A DNA stretch of 38,239 nucleotides from an uncultured Prevotellaceae bacterium (lineage in GTDB: Bacteria; Bacteroidota; Bacteroidia; Bacteroidales; Bacteroidaceae), in assembly GCA_902803455.1 (NCBI GenBank), contig CADCQC010000083.1, forward strand, positions 1 to 38,239, read 5' to 3'. A model generated the notes under the pieces. The model did not search any database. It was not told the origin of the DNA and saw only the letters and a program-made list of their open reading frames with translations. A program made the translations under genes and the position numbers. Positions 1-9,100 of this stretch are shown here, one piece after another. How positions within the stretch are numbered: the first letter of the stretch is position 1; the number at the start of each line of letters is the position of its first letter.

Positions 1-1019
1 GACGCGGACTGTCGATGTTTATCTACGACAAGCGCAATGGTGGTGTCGACGTGCGTCATATCGAGCACAAATTAGGTATCCACGGATCTCCCACCTGTGA
101 GTTGACCTACAAGAATGCCAAGGCCGAACTCTGTGGAAGTACGCGTCTGGGACTTATCAAATATGTGATGGCCCTGATGAACGGCGCCCGTCTGGGCATC
201 GCCGCCCAGAGTGTGGGCGTGGAGCAGGAAGCCTACAACGAAGGTTTGAAATATGCCCGGGACCGTGCCCAGTTCGGTCAGAAGATCATCAACTTCCCCG
301 CTGTCTATGACATGCTCTCACGCATGAAAGCCAAGCTTGACGCTGGCCGCTCCCTACTTTACCAGACAGCCCGCTACGTGGATATCTACAAAGCTTTGGA
401 AGATATCCAGCGCGACACCAAACTGACAATGGAAGAGCGTCAGGAACTCAAGAAATACACCCGTCTGGCCGACGCTTTCACACCATTGGCCAAAGGCATG
501 AACTCTGAGTATGCCAACCAGAATGCCTACGACGCCATCTCCATCCACGGCGGTTCGGGTTTCATCATGGAATATAAGAGTCAGCGGCTATATCGTGACG
601 CACGCATCTTCTCTATTTATGAAGGAACGACCCAGCTGCAAGTGGTGGCAGCCTTGCGCTACATCACCAACGGCACCTACCTGCAAATTATCAAGGAGAT
701 GCTCGACAATGAGGTATCCGGTGACCTGCAGCCGCTGAAGGACCGCGTGACGAAGATGATCGCCCTCTATGAGGAGGTTCTTGGCGAGGTGAAAGAAGAG
801 AACAACCAAGAGAAGATAGATTTCGTGGCCCGCCGTCTCTATGAGATGACCGCCGACATCATCATGTCGCTCCTCATCCTCGACGACGCCACCCGTGCTC
901 CGGAACTCTTCACCAAGAGCGCCAACGTATATGTAAGACACGCTGAGGCAGAGTGCCGTGGTCATTATGCGTTCATCAAGAACATGAAAGCAGACGACCT
1001 GACATTCTATCAAGCTTGA
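1..1019 (+). CDS. Acyl-CoA dehydrogenase, C-terminal part (5' truncated by window edge)
   Basis: FAD-dependent oxidation of an acyl-CoA thioester, with electrons normally passed to electron-transfer flavoprotein; cytoplasmic. The frame is open from base 3 to a TGA at 1017-1019, and the residues before the first Met (RGLS, then MFIYDK) continue the family sequence, so the Met at 15 is internal and the true start lies outside the window. Visible motifs: EHKLGIHGSPTCEL of the middle beta domain, ARDRAQFG of the C-terminal helical domain, and IYEGTTQLQ, whose Glu is the expected catalytic base. The last ~120 residues form the extra helical tail found in the longer Bacteroidetes members (full length usually about 560-570 aa, from memory). 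An imperfect hairpin at 1048-1082 follows. Substrate chain length cannot be read from the sequence. Confidence 0.9.
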   Translation, partial: RGLSMFIYDKRNGGVDVRHIEHKLGIHGSPTCELTYKNAKAELCGSTRLGLIKYVMALMNGARLGIAAQSVGVEQEAYNEGLKYARDRAQFGQKIINFPAVYDMLSRMKAKLDAGRSLLYQTARYVDIYKALEDIQRDTKLTMEERQELKKYTRLADAFTPLAKGMNSEYANQNAYDAISIHGGSGFIMEYKSQRLYRDARIFSIYEGTTQLQVVAALRYITNGTYLQIIKEMLDNEVSGDLQPLKDRVTKMIALYEEVLGEVKEENNQEKIDFVARRLYEMTADIIMSLLILDDATRAPELFTKSANVYVRHAEAECRGHYAFIKNMKADDLTFYQA

Positions 1020-1047
1020 TCATCTGTATAAACTACAGAAATATCAT

Positions 1048-1082
1048 TCACCCCTCCCTTATTCCGTGTAAGAGAGGGGTGA
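1048..1082. terminator. Intergenic hairpin after the acyl-CoA dehydrogenase gene
   Basis: Left arm 1048-1060 and right arm 1070-1082 pair over 12 of 13 positions, with one internal C/A mismatch on the plus strand and a 9-nt loop. There is no strong U-tract on either side. A transcription terminator or 3'-end stabiliser is the likely role, by position only. Confidence 0.45.
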
Positions 1083-1105
1083 TATCAATCAAACACCTAC
1101 CCACC

Positions 1106-2662
1106 ATGCACCAACCATCTCTATCAGGCAAAACAAAAGTCTTTGTTTATCTTGCCTTGTTTGTCACGTTATTACTGTTCATCATTTCTCCGGATTCATA
1201 TACACACGACGTATTTGAACGTGTTGACTCCGCATGTTTTTTCACCGGAGGCAAGGCATGGATGAACGGCATGGTGCCCTATGTGGACTACACAGACTCC
1301 AAAGGTCCTTTGCTGTGGCTGATCTACGGCATCGGCTATCTGATCAGCCACTACAACTATATCGGAGTGTTCTGGATCAGTTGCCTATGGTATGCCTGCA
1401 CCTTTTTCATCACCTACAAGACCTGTGGCATTTTCATCGATGACAAGCGGCAGAGCCTGCTTTGCACCATGATCATGAGCATCGCTTTTTTCATGCCTGT
1501 CGTGCATTATGAGGTAAGGGCAGAAGATTTTTGCCAACCCTTCATCATGCTATCCTTCTACCATACCTCGAAAATGCTCTATGGCCGAAAGATGACGAAA
1601 GGCGACCTTGACAGATCATTTTTCGCTCTTGGCATCTCATTCGCCGCGCTGTTGCTAATCAAATTCAGCGTGGCTGCCATGCAGTCGGTATTTATCCTTT
1701 ATGCCCTCTACTACCTCCTTCGTGAGAAGAGGCCAATAGGCAGTCCGCTTGCCGCATGCGTACTTGGTGGTGTGGTGCTCACCCTCCCCATTGTCATCTA
1801 CCTGCTCATTCAGGGAAATTTCACCGCTTTCATCCAAGAATATTTTCTCAACACACTCATGACAGTGAAACCCGAGCACAGCATGTGGGAAAACTATCTG
1901 GATGAGTGCTACGACGCATGGTATCATCATCCTGTCTCCCTCATCGTGCTTGCCCTGTTGATCGTAGGAGATATCCTATTCATGCCCCGTCTGCGGAAAT
2001 ATCGTTTTTTCCCATTGCTATCCACCCTTTTCTTTTTCGCATTGGCGATGAAACATCATGGACTGGTGCATTACTTCAACGTTGTCTCCTTTGGCCTGCT
2101 CTTCTTGGTGCTGGCCGTGATGATGCACATCCGCCCCAAACTCAGCCGGCGCAGACTGGCCTTGTCTGCCATCTGCGTGCTGGTCATTTGCTCACTGGGC
2201 GCACAGATCAAGCGAACAGAATTTCATGTCTATTTCTGGGAGAAAGATGCCAGGAGAAAGGTCTATTATGAGATGGCTTATCTCATGTCGCAGGTGGAGA
2301 AGCCAGGCTTTTTCAACGTCTGGGGCTGTGGCAATGGTATGGAGACATTACCAGAGTGTCTTCCTGGTTCCAAACACTGGATCTACCAGTTGGGCTCAAC
2401 AAAAGAGATGCATGAAGCCCATGTGGCAGAGTTACGTGCCGGACAACCAGACTTCGTTTTTGTGCGTGTCGAGCAATTCCTTCATAATATTGGAATGAAC
2501 AAGGCCACACTCGACTCCATCGGTTACCACTGCTGCTACGAATGGGAAACACGAGGAGAGAAGCATTATCTCTACACCAAGCACGACGTGAAGTTACCGT
2601 CATACGATGTCACTCCCAGCAATCTGGATATCTTATTGAAGAGGAAACCTTTTTCTCATTAA
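1106..2662 (+). CDS. Multi-pass membrane protein, GT-C glycosyltransferase-like (paralog 1)
   Basis: Predicted inner-membrane protein of 518 aa with about ten hydrophobic segments and a soluble tail of ~110 residues. The first loop after TM1 holds the acidic motif THDVFERVDSACFF, followed by GMVPYVDYTDSKGPLLWLIY; this resembles the aspartate-bearing first periplasmic loop and the 'lxxGxxPYxDxxDxKGPL' segment of GT39/PMT-like lipid-linked sugar transferases. I therefore infer a polyprenyl-phosphate-sugar-dependent glycosyltransferase, acceptor unknown. The open frame runs further upstream into the previous gene, but the ATG at 1106 starts immediately before TM1 and aligns residue for residue with the start of the downstream paralog. 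The next gene follows after 45 nt, so the two are probably co-transcribed. Confidence 0.65.
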   Translation: MHQPSLSGKTKVFVYLALFVTLLLFIISPDSYTHDVFERVDSACFFTGGKAWMNGMVPYVDYTDSKGPLLWLIYGIGYLISHYNYIGVFWISCLWYACTFFITYKTCGIFIDDKRQSLLCTMIMSIAFFMPVVHYEVRAEDFCQPFIMLSFYHTSKMLYGRKMTKGDLDRSFFALGISFAALLLIKFSVAAMQSVFILYALYYLLREKRPIGSPLAACVLGGVVLTLPIVIYLLIQGNFTAFIQEYFLNTLMTVKPEHSMWENYLDECYDAWYHHPVSLIVLALLIVGDILFMPRLRKYRFFPLLSTLFFFALAMKHHGLVHYFNVVSFGLLFLVLAVMMHIRPKLSRRRLALSAICVLVICSLGAQIKRTEFHVYFWEKDARRKVYYEMAYLMSQVEKPGFFNVWGCGNGMETLPECLPGSKHWIYQLGSTKEMHEAHVAELRAGQPDFVFVRVEQFLHNIGMNKATLDSIGYHCCYEWETRGEKHYLYTKHDVKLPSYDVTPSNLDILLKRKPFSH

Positions 2663-2707
2663 TCACCATCAACATTGCTGATGAAGCCATCAAACCCAAA
2701 ACACCTC

Positions 2708-4252
2708 ATGCCTCAACAGACCATACCAAGCCATCGGTTGGCATTTCTTTTTCTGATGGGCTATGCCTTTCTGCTGTTGTTCATACTGTCGACAGACTCC
2801 TACACACATGATCTTTTTCCCCGGGTAGACTCAGCCTGTTTCTTCACCGCAGGAAAAGCCTGGATGAACGGCATGGTGCCATATGTGGAATTCACCGATT
2901 CAAAAGGTCCTTTGCTGTGGCTGATATATGGTATCGGATACCTCATCAGCCATCACGACTACATCGGCGTGTTTTGGATCAGTTGTCTATGGTATAGTTT
3001 CACGTTTTACTATATGTTTCTTACGGCAGAGGTTTTCTTGGCCGACAAGCGCTCATCCCTTCTTTGTGCAGCCACCATGTCTATCGCCTTTTTCTTTCCC
3101 TATATACACCGTGAGACGCGTTCAGAAGATTTCAGCCACCTTTTCATGGCCATCTCACTCTACCATACCTCGCTTTTGCTCTATGGGCGAAATGTGAGCA
3201 AAAAGACTATCCACCGGGCATTCATGGCGCTGGGAATCTCCTTCGGTGCACTGCTGATGATGAAATACAGCATCGCAGCCATTCAGTTGGTGTTCATTTT
3301 ATTTGCCGTTTACTATCTACTCAAAGAACATCAGCCTATGATACGGGCGTTTCTGATGCTGGGACTAGGAATGTTGGCCGTGATGATGCCATTCATCATC
3401 TATCTTCTCTGTTATGGCTGTTTTGATGATTTTATCAAAGAATATTTCTTCCTTACCTCACAGACCATCACCCATCAAGGCAATGTCGTCATGACTATTT
3501 TCAAGCATGTCTTCAATTATGCGACAACCAATCCTGTTATCAGCATAGAGATGGCGGTTATTCTGATAGGAGCGGTCTTCTATGGCATACACCTACAGCG
3601 ATATCGCCTGTTCCCCTTGATCGTCGTCCTATGGGTAATGGGGATGTCCTTAATTGGACAATATGATTATTACCTGAGCATCAATGCCACCAGTTTCATT
3701 TTCGCAGCCTTGATGTTCGTCACCGCTGCCCGCCGTATTCCCTCAGCAATCTACCTGCCGACAGTATTCGCCACGACTTGTCTTTTGGCTATCTTCATCA
3801 ACAAGAGTCCACACGAATTTTTCTGGAGAGGCGGAAAGCTAAGAACAGACTATTACAACGTAGCCTATCTCATCTCCCGTGTAGACCACCCCACCCTACT
3901 CAATTTAGGATGTTTGAGCTATGGCTTAGAAACACTTCCCGACGCACTTCCTTCCAATAAATATTGGATTTATCAGAATGGCTCTATTCCACAGATGACG
4001 GAAGCCCATTTAAAAGACCTGTATGAGCGAAAAGCAGATTTTCTATGTGTGCGCACCAAGAAGATCGGACAACTACATCTTAAGAAAGGCACCTTGAAGG
4101 CTCTTGGCTACCATCCATGTTATGAATGGAATATTTATTCAGAGCACTTCATCCTATTTACCAAACATGATGTGCATCTTTCCTCTACAGACATCACACC
4201 CAGCTCTCTCGACATTCTGACGAAAAAGGTCCCTGCCTGGCTATCCCGTTAA
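2708..4252 (+). CDS. Multi-pass membrane protein, GT-C glycosyltransferase-like (paralog 2)
   Basis: A 514-aa inner-membrane protein, the tandem copy of the gene just upstream. It shares the loop motif THDLFPRVDSACFF, the segment GMVPYVEFTDSKGPLLWLIY, the central LGISFGALLMMKYS-type helix, and the soluble tail with ETLPDALP, YWIYQNGS and HPCYEWN. Starts at 2675 (TTG) and 2681 (ATG) are possible in frame. The ATG at 2708 is preferred because from there the two proteins align without gaps through the first 30 residues. It most likely has the same chemistry as paralog 1 with a different donor or acceptor. Its TAA overlaps the stop codon of the opposite-strand gene that follows (shared bases 4249-4252). 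Confidence 0.65.
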   Translation: MPQQTIPSHRLAFLFLMGYAFLLLFILSTDSYTHDLFPRVDSACFFTAGKAWMNGMVPYVEFTDSKGPLLWLIYGIGYLISHHDYIGVFWISCLWYSFTFYYMFLTAEVFLADKRSSLLCAATMSIAFFFPYIHRETRSEDFSHLFMAISLYHTSLLLYGRNVSKKTIHRAFMALGISFGALLMMKYSIAAIQLVFILFAVYYLLKEHQPMIRAFLMLGLGMLAVMMPFIIYLLCYGCFDDFIKEYFFLTSQTITHQGNVVMTIFKHVFNYATTNPVISIEMAVILIGAVFYGIHLQRYRLFPLIVVLWVMGMSLIGQYDYYLSINATSFIFAALMFVTAARRIPSAIYLPTVFATTCLLAIFINKSPHEFFWRGGKLRTDYYNVAYLISRVDHPTLLNLGCLSYGLETLPDALPSNKYWIYQNGSIPQMTEAHLKDLYERKADFLCVRTKKIGQLHLKKGTLKALGYHPCYEWNIYSEHFILFTKHDVHLSSTDITPSSLDILTKKVPAWLSR

Positions 4253-4530
4253 GCCTCGGAATCGTCGACAACACACCATGGAGACCCTTTTCCCAACCGA
4301 ATGACCGACTGTCCGCATGGCATGTCGGGTAAGGTTTCAAGAGAAGGATCAATCTCCATGATCTCTGAGATGGAGACCGCATCAAGGTCGTCATCGCAGA
4401 AGTCACTATCGCCAAACGCCTCCCAATCGCCTTCAGCATCAAGGTTCACGCAAACGATCTCTTCCCCTTCCTCCAACACCTGGCGGGTAGTAATCACTGG
4501 TTTCCACTGATCATCATCAATCATTCTCAT
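4249..4530 (-). CDS. Small acidic protein, DUF2185/Imm33-like
   Basis: A 93-aa, strongly acidic, soluble protein without signal peptide or membrane segment. The centre reads DWEAFGDSDFCDDDLDAVS, followed by SISEIMEIDPSLETLPDMP and a C-terminal PWCVVDD. From memory, the 'W-f-GDeD ... l..i..iDPsi..l...p.G' pattern resembles DUF2185 (immunity protein Imm33-like); no search was possible. It begins 33 nt after the stop of the D-Ala-D-Ala peptidase gene and may be the last gene of that minus-strand unit. Met1 and Met3 are both possible starts. No toxin gene is visible beside it, so an immunity role is not supported by context. Confidence 0.55.
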   Translation of the reverse strand: MRMIDDDQWKPVITTRQVLEEGEEIVCVNLDAEGDWEAFGDSDFCDDDLDAVSISEIMEIDPSLETLPDMPCGQSVIRLGKGSPWCVVDDSEA

Positions 4531-4563
4531 GGTTGAAAAATTTACTGGTTATTGTATAAAAAA

Positions 4564-5796
4564 CTATCTGCACATCTCGCTACACACCCGGTTTTGGAAA
4601 TCCCGTCCTTCATCAGCCTTGACGATACCCTGATTCAAGATACAGAAGCACAACAGATGTCCATTGGCCGCAGTGCAATAGCCGCTGAGTGTGGAAACAG
4701 CAGAGACGGTGCCAGTCTTGGCATGCACGTTGCCTGCACAAGATCCTGTTTTCATCCGCTTCTTGAGCGTCCCGTCGACACCCGCGATCGGCAAAGCAGG
4801 ATAGAGATGTGCAAAGATATCAGACTTCTCATAAGCATGTCTCAGCAGTCTGACCATCATCTCTGCCGTCACATAGTTGTAGAGCGACAATCCGCTACCA
4901 TCAGCGATGGTATAGAACCGGGGAGTCAATCCTAATCTGCGCAGCAACCGCTTAGTCACCCCAGCCGCTCCTTCAGCAGTGCCAACTCCTTGTTTGCTGG
5001 CCGCCAAGGCCGTCTGATAAAGCAACGACTCCGCATAGAGATTGTCACTCTCCTTCATCATCTGCGTAAGCACTTTATCGATATGGCTACGGAAGCAACA
5101 GATCTCAGTGGCACCCTTTGGCATCTTCCCCCGTGCCAAGGAGACAGAGAGTCCTACCCCCAGACGTTGAAGTTCGGTCATCATGCTACTCATCCACTGA
5201 TCTTTCCCATCGACAAGCAAAGGCACCAGATGCGGGTCATCATCATCCCAACACCAACCCTTACCCAGCCAAAGCGAGTCTTTCATTGACAGGTCAGCCA
5301 CCAGCAATCCCTCAATGTGCCGGATGCCATAATCCCGAATCCGTGTGGCCATCTCCCGCACGTCGCCCGTGGTAACGGTGGGATCGAACCCCCCGACGAA
5401 ATAAAGATTGCCAATAAGCGTATCGCCCACAATCCTGCCCTGATAGCCAATCCTTGTAAGGTATTCATAGTCGGTGCCTAAAGTGTCGAGTGCCGTGATG
5501 GCCGTCACCAGTTTCATCACTGAAGCAGGGCGCATTCGCTGACGCTCATTTTTGGCATAGAGCATCTTATTGGTCGTCAGGTCGAAGACCATCAATCCCA
5601 ACTGACTGGTCTGCAACAGCGGATCACTCATCAGGAAGTCGAGGCGTCCAGCCATTTCCCGTTGCCAACTGTCGACAGGCTCATTGAAAGAACTGGTCGT
5701 AGAAAAAGTGTCATCCACAATCTGCGCACCAGCACACCAAGGCAGCATGGCAGAAAAGACCAAGCAGAGAAGCCATTTATTCATTTTCTTTGTCAT
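4564..5796 (-). CDS. dacB: D-alanyl-D-alanine carboxypeptidase/endopeptidase, PBP4 (S13) family
   Basis: Penicillin-binding serine peptidase that trims or opens peptidoglycan cross-links in the periplasm. The signal peptide spans about residues 1-24 (hydrophobic core LLCLVFSAML, then AGAQ). All three catalytic motifs are present: S92-V-M-K95 (within RPASVMKLVTAI), S250-D-N252 (KESDNLYAE) and K360-T-G362 (HAKTGTVS). At 410 aa it is shorter than classical PBP4 (about 470-480 aa): only about 158 residues separate SxxK from SxN, so the inserted domain is reduced. The start at 5796 overlaps the PH-domain gene by 20 nt; the internal Met5 (5784) would give a more typical signal peptide and an 8-nt overlap. 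Probably co-transcribed with sprA. Confidence 0.88.
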   Translation of the reverse strand: MTKKMNKWLLCLVFSAMLPWCAGAQIVDDTFSTTSSFNEPVDSWQREMAGRLDFLMSDPLLQTSQLGLMVFDLTTNKMLYAKNERQRMRPASVMKLVTAITALDTLGTDYEYLTRIGYQGRIVGDTLIGNLYFVGGFDPTVTTGDVREMATRIRDYGIRHIEGLLVADLSMKDSLWLGKGWCWDDDDPHLVPLLVDGKDQWMSSMMTELQRLGVGLSVSLARGKMPKGATEICCFRSHIDKVLTQMMKESDNLYAESLLYQTALAASKQGVGTAEGAAGVTKRLLRRLGLTPRFYTIADGSGLSLYNYVTAEMMVRLLRHAYEKSDIFAHLYPALPIAGVDGTLKKRMKTGSCAGNVHAKTGTVSAVSTLSGYCTAANGHLLCFCILNQGIVKADEGRDFQNRVCSEMCR

Positions 5797-6193
5797 ATTT
5801 CTTCTGTTGTCTTTTTATCTCATCAAGAAAAGAATTCTCCTGATCGGGTTGAACACTGATATAATGATTGGCGCCATAGGTAATCAACAGAAACCCAGAC
5901 CCCCACAACAGAGGACGATGCCGCTCAACCCTCGTGATGTCACTCACAGGAAACACCACATCCCTTGAAAAACGCCCTCTGCTGACGACAAGGTTACCCT
6001 CAGCCGTAAAAGAATAGGTGGTATGAATGGCTCGTTCGATCATCACCACATCGATGCAGACGAGCACGAGTGCGATGACCGCATAGGAAGGCGACCGTTG
6101 CAACAGGAAATAAAGCGCACAAGCAGCCAGCAGCAAGATACAAGCCATTGCCTCCCATGTAAGACGCCGGTGAAAAGAACGCTGAAGGATCAT
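5777..6193 (-). CDS. Small membrane protein with bacterial PH-like domain
   Basis: A 138-aa protein with two hydrophobic segments near the N terminus (about residues 15-31 and 37-52: AMACILLLAACALYFLL and YAVIALVLVCIDVVMI), followed by a soluble beta-rich domain beginning YSFTAEGNLVVSRGRFSRDVVFPVSDITRVE. This is the layout of bacterial PH-domain (DUF304/YdbT-type) proteins, in which two TM helices precede a cytoplasmic PH fold. Its ATG overlaps the sprA stop as ATGA (6190-6193) and its end overlaps the dacB-like gene, so it sits translationally coupled between a secretion translocon and a cell-wall peptidase. Function unknown; membrane or envelope housekeeping is inferred from context only. 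Confidence 0.7.
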   Translation of the reverse strand: MILQRSFHRRLTWEAMACILLLAACALYFLLQRSPSYAVIALVLVCIDVVMIERAIHTTYSFTAEGNLVVSRGRFSRDVVFPVSDITRVERHRPLLWGSGFLLITYGANHYISVQPDQENSFLDEIKRQQKKYDKENE

Positions 6194-9100
6194 CTGGTCA
6201 ATGAGAATTTCACACTCAGACCGAAGTCGTAAGTGGTCGTCGGATAACTGTTGCTTGAGAGCAATGGCGTATTGGTCTGCTGGTCGTAATAGAAACTCAT
6301 GGTCATCAGTTTAGACAATGTATAGTCAGCATTAAACGAGAATTTGAAGGCGTTATTACCACTACTTGCCTGACTGATCAAAGTAGCAATATCTCGGGTG
6401 ATGGCCGCCTGCTGACGATAGGACAGATCAAACCTCAAGTTGAGATCGTGATTGAAACTGGAACCGCCCTTCGCCCTGCTGTTCTTGCTTGTATTCTTGC
6501 TGTTGTCCTCATCAGATTTATTCCCACTATTCTTGTTGCCTTTCACTTTACGAGCACCGCCACCGCCAAAGAGACGGAAGTTATTGATCTTATAGCCCAT
6601 GCCGACCACCCAGTCATGACTGGTTCGCTCGCTGATCTGCACACTGGTGGTAGAAAGGGAGACCTCACGTACGGTCCGATATTCCAACTTACAAGTAAGG
6701 TTGTTGTTCAACGTGACATCCACACCCAGCAGTGGCGAGAACTGCTCATTGATACTCGCTGTAGAGATATTGAACATACTGCTCGGCACAGGCATATTGG
6801 TGGTGGCATCGGTAATGAATCCCAGATCACCCATATACTCACGCCAGGTGCTGAATGAGGCATAAGATCCGATGGCGAAGATACTCTTATAGGTGTGGTT
6901 GATATTGACGCTCTTGAAGAGATCTTTGAATGGAGACAGTTTGCTGAGTCCGCTATAGCGGATGGACCAGTTAGGCAGCATGGCACTGATGGCTGGGAAC
7001 AATTTGAGCGATGATCCGCCGATATTGGTGTAGGAAGACAAGAAAGCAGGAATCATCACGTCGGCGCTATATAATCCCACACCACCATTGGCAGGGTCGA
7101 ACTTCTCGCCGGCGACAGTGGAATTGGAAGGATAGACAGCCCCCTCATACTGTGCCTGCACCCTGGAGCGAAAACCTTCAAGAGAGTTGCAGAAACGCTC
7201 GAAAGAAGCAGAATGGTATCCGTCTGTCGCATTTCCTGTCGCCTCAAGTGAACTCTTGAGTGAGATGGTGGTCATATTGAACTGGCCACTTCTTGTGGTG
7301 GAATTCTCCAGATAACCATATTGTATTTTGCGCGCATCGGTCTGCGTGTGACTGGCATTGAGGTCGATTTTCAGATCACGTGCCGGCTCAAGCGTCATTT
7401 TCAACTGCAAGTCACGGGTGAAGTTGGTGGCTGCCGATGTGATGCGGTCACTATTGAGCAGCCATCCGTTATCACGTGCCTTGTCGATATAACTCTCATC
7501 GTTGAGTCCAAAGGCAAAATCAAGTCCGGGACTCAGGATATCCCCACGATGCTGTCCAAATGTCGCTCCGATATTTGGCAAGAATCCCGGCAACGACATC
7601 GCGCGTTGGTTACGGTAACTGATGCTCACATTACGCACCATCATCAAGGCGCGAGCCACCACCTGAGCAGTTTTATACCATGACTTCTCCTCAAGGGGTT
7701 GTTTTGGAGAGACAGTCAACTTCAAGGTAACGGCAGAGTCACTCTTATTGATGATCTTTATCTTATTATCATCCACCACCTTGAACTTCACCGGTACGAT
7801 TTTGCCATCCTTGCCCTTGGCAGAAACGAGGAGTCGTCTGCTCTTCTTGCTATGGGTCACCACGATAGAAGTATCAGCCTTGATGGTGATTTCCTTCTCA
7901 AACGTGTTTTTATTTTTAGGAAGTTTGGATTTTTGCTTATCATCAGCCTCTTTCCCATCCTCTTCTTCCTTTCCTTTGTTCTTGTTGGATGTTTTTTTCG
8001 CAGTGGAAGAATTGGTTTTCTTCGTTGTCTTATTGCTGGTCGTCTTGTTGAACCTTTCGTTGGTTTTCTTCAGGAACGGGATATGGTCATAGAGTTTCTG
8101 AAGATTGAACGTTCCATTGACCTTAAATGTCCGGTTGTTGGAGATAATATTTCCCATGGTTGAGCCATCTTCCAATTCCGTGCCACGGTCCCAGTTATAA
8201 GTAGCATCGTAGTTGAGGTCGGCATTTACCCAATCAAAAATAGGAATAAGATTGAGGGGCACATGATAGGAAGAAGAGAACACCTGTGTATATTTCAACG
8301 GATCGCCGAAATGCTTGATGGAGTTCCAGACAGAGTCTTTCCATGCCTCATATCTATCGGGATAAAGATCCTTATTGACAGGCGTGTAGGGTTCTTCGAT
8401 TTCCGCATTGGTGCCGCTTTCAAAGTTCATGTGCAAGTTTTTGGTGAGATCCCATCTCAAGGAGAATTTTCTGTTCCACAAGAACTGCTGCGAGAAGGTC
8501 AACGGCAATTTGGCACCCTCAAGGTTTTCCATATCCCGCCTCTGAAGTTCATAATAACGTCGGGTGATCTGTGTATTGAACGAAATATTCTGAGGCAAAT
8601 AGTTGATTCCGAATTTCTTGGCAATCTCCCACCATTTCGACTTCGACTTGATCAGGTTTTTGAAAGGTTCCCATGCCTTAAAGACAGGTGTCCATGAATA
8701 GTTCATCGAACCATCCCACTTGTCTTCATTCTCATAAACAGTTGTCTCTCCCGAGGTATGGTTGTGCAAATGACTGTAGGAGAAGGAGAAGTTGGCCGGG
8801 TCATACGGCATGGGATGCCCCTTTGTCTGAATGCCCACACGCATATTCGACAGGGAGAAGTTGGTGTTGGTGACCTTTGTCACAGCGATAGACTCGATAG
8901 ACTCGCGCTCATGTTCATTGGAAGACTCCAGTGCATCATCGAGACGCATATCCGTATCCAGCGGATTATACTTGGGTTTTGTCTTCTCTTTGGTGACCGA
9001 ATAATAGAGCGGCATCGATACCTTTGCTTTGTCTGGGAAGAATTTGCCCAACTCCAAATTTGTCGTGAGGGTGAAGTTTTGGAAATCATCCTGGGAACGG

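Noticed and set aside
953..1105. N-terminal extension of GT-C-like paralog 1 into the acyl-CoA dehydrogenase gene
   Set aside because: It would overlap 67 bases of the preceding coding region and cross the hairpin at 1048-1082; the paralog alignment supports the ATG at 1106.
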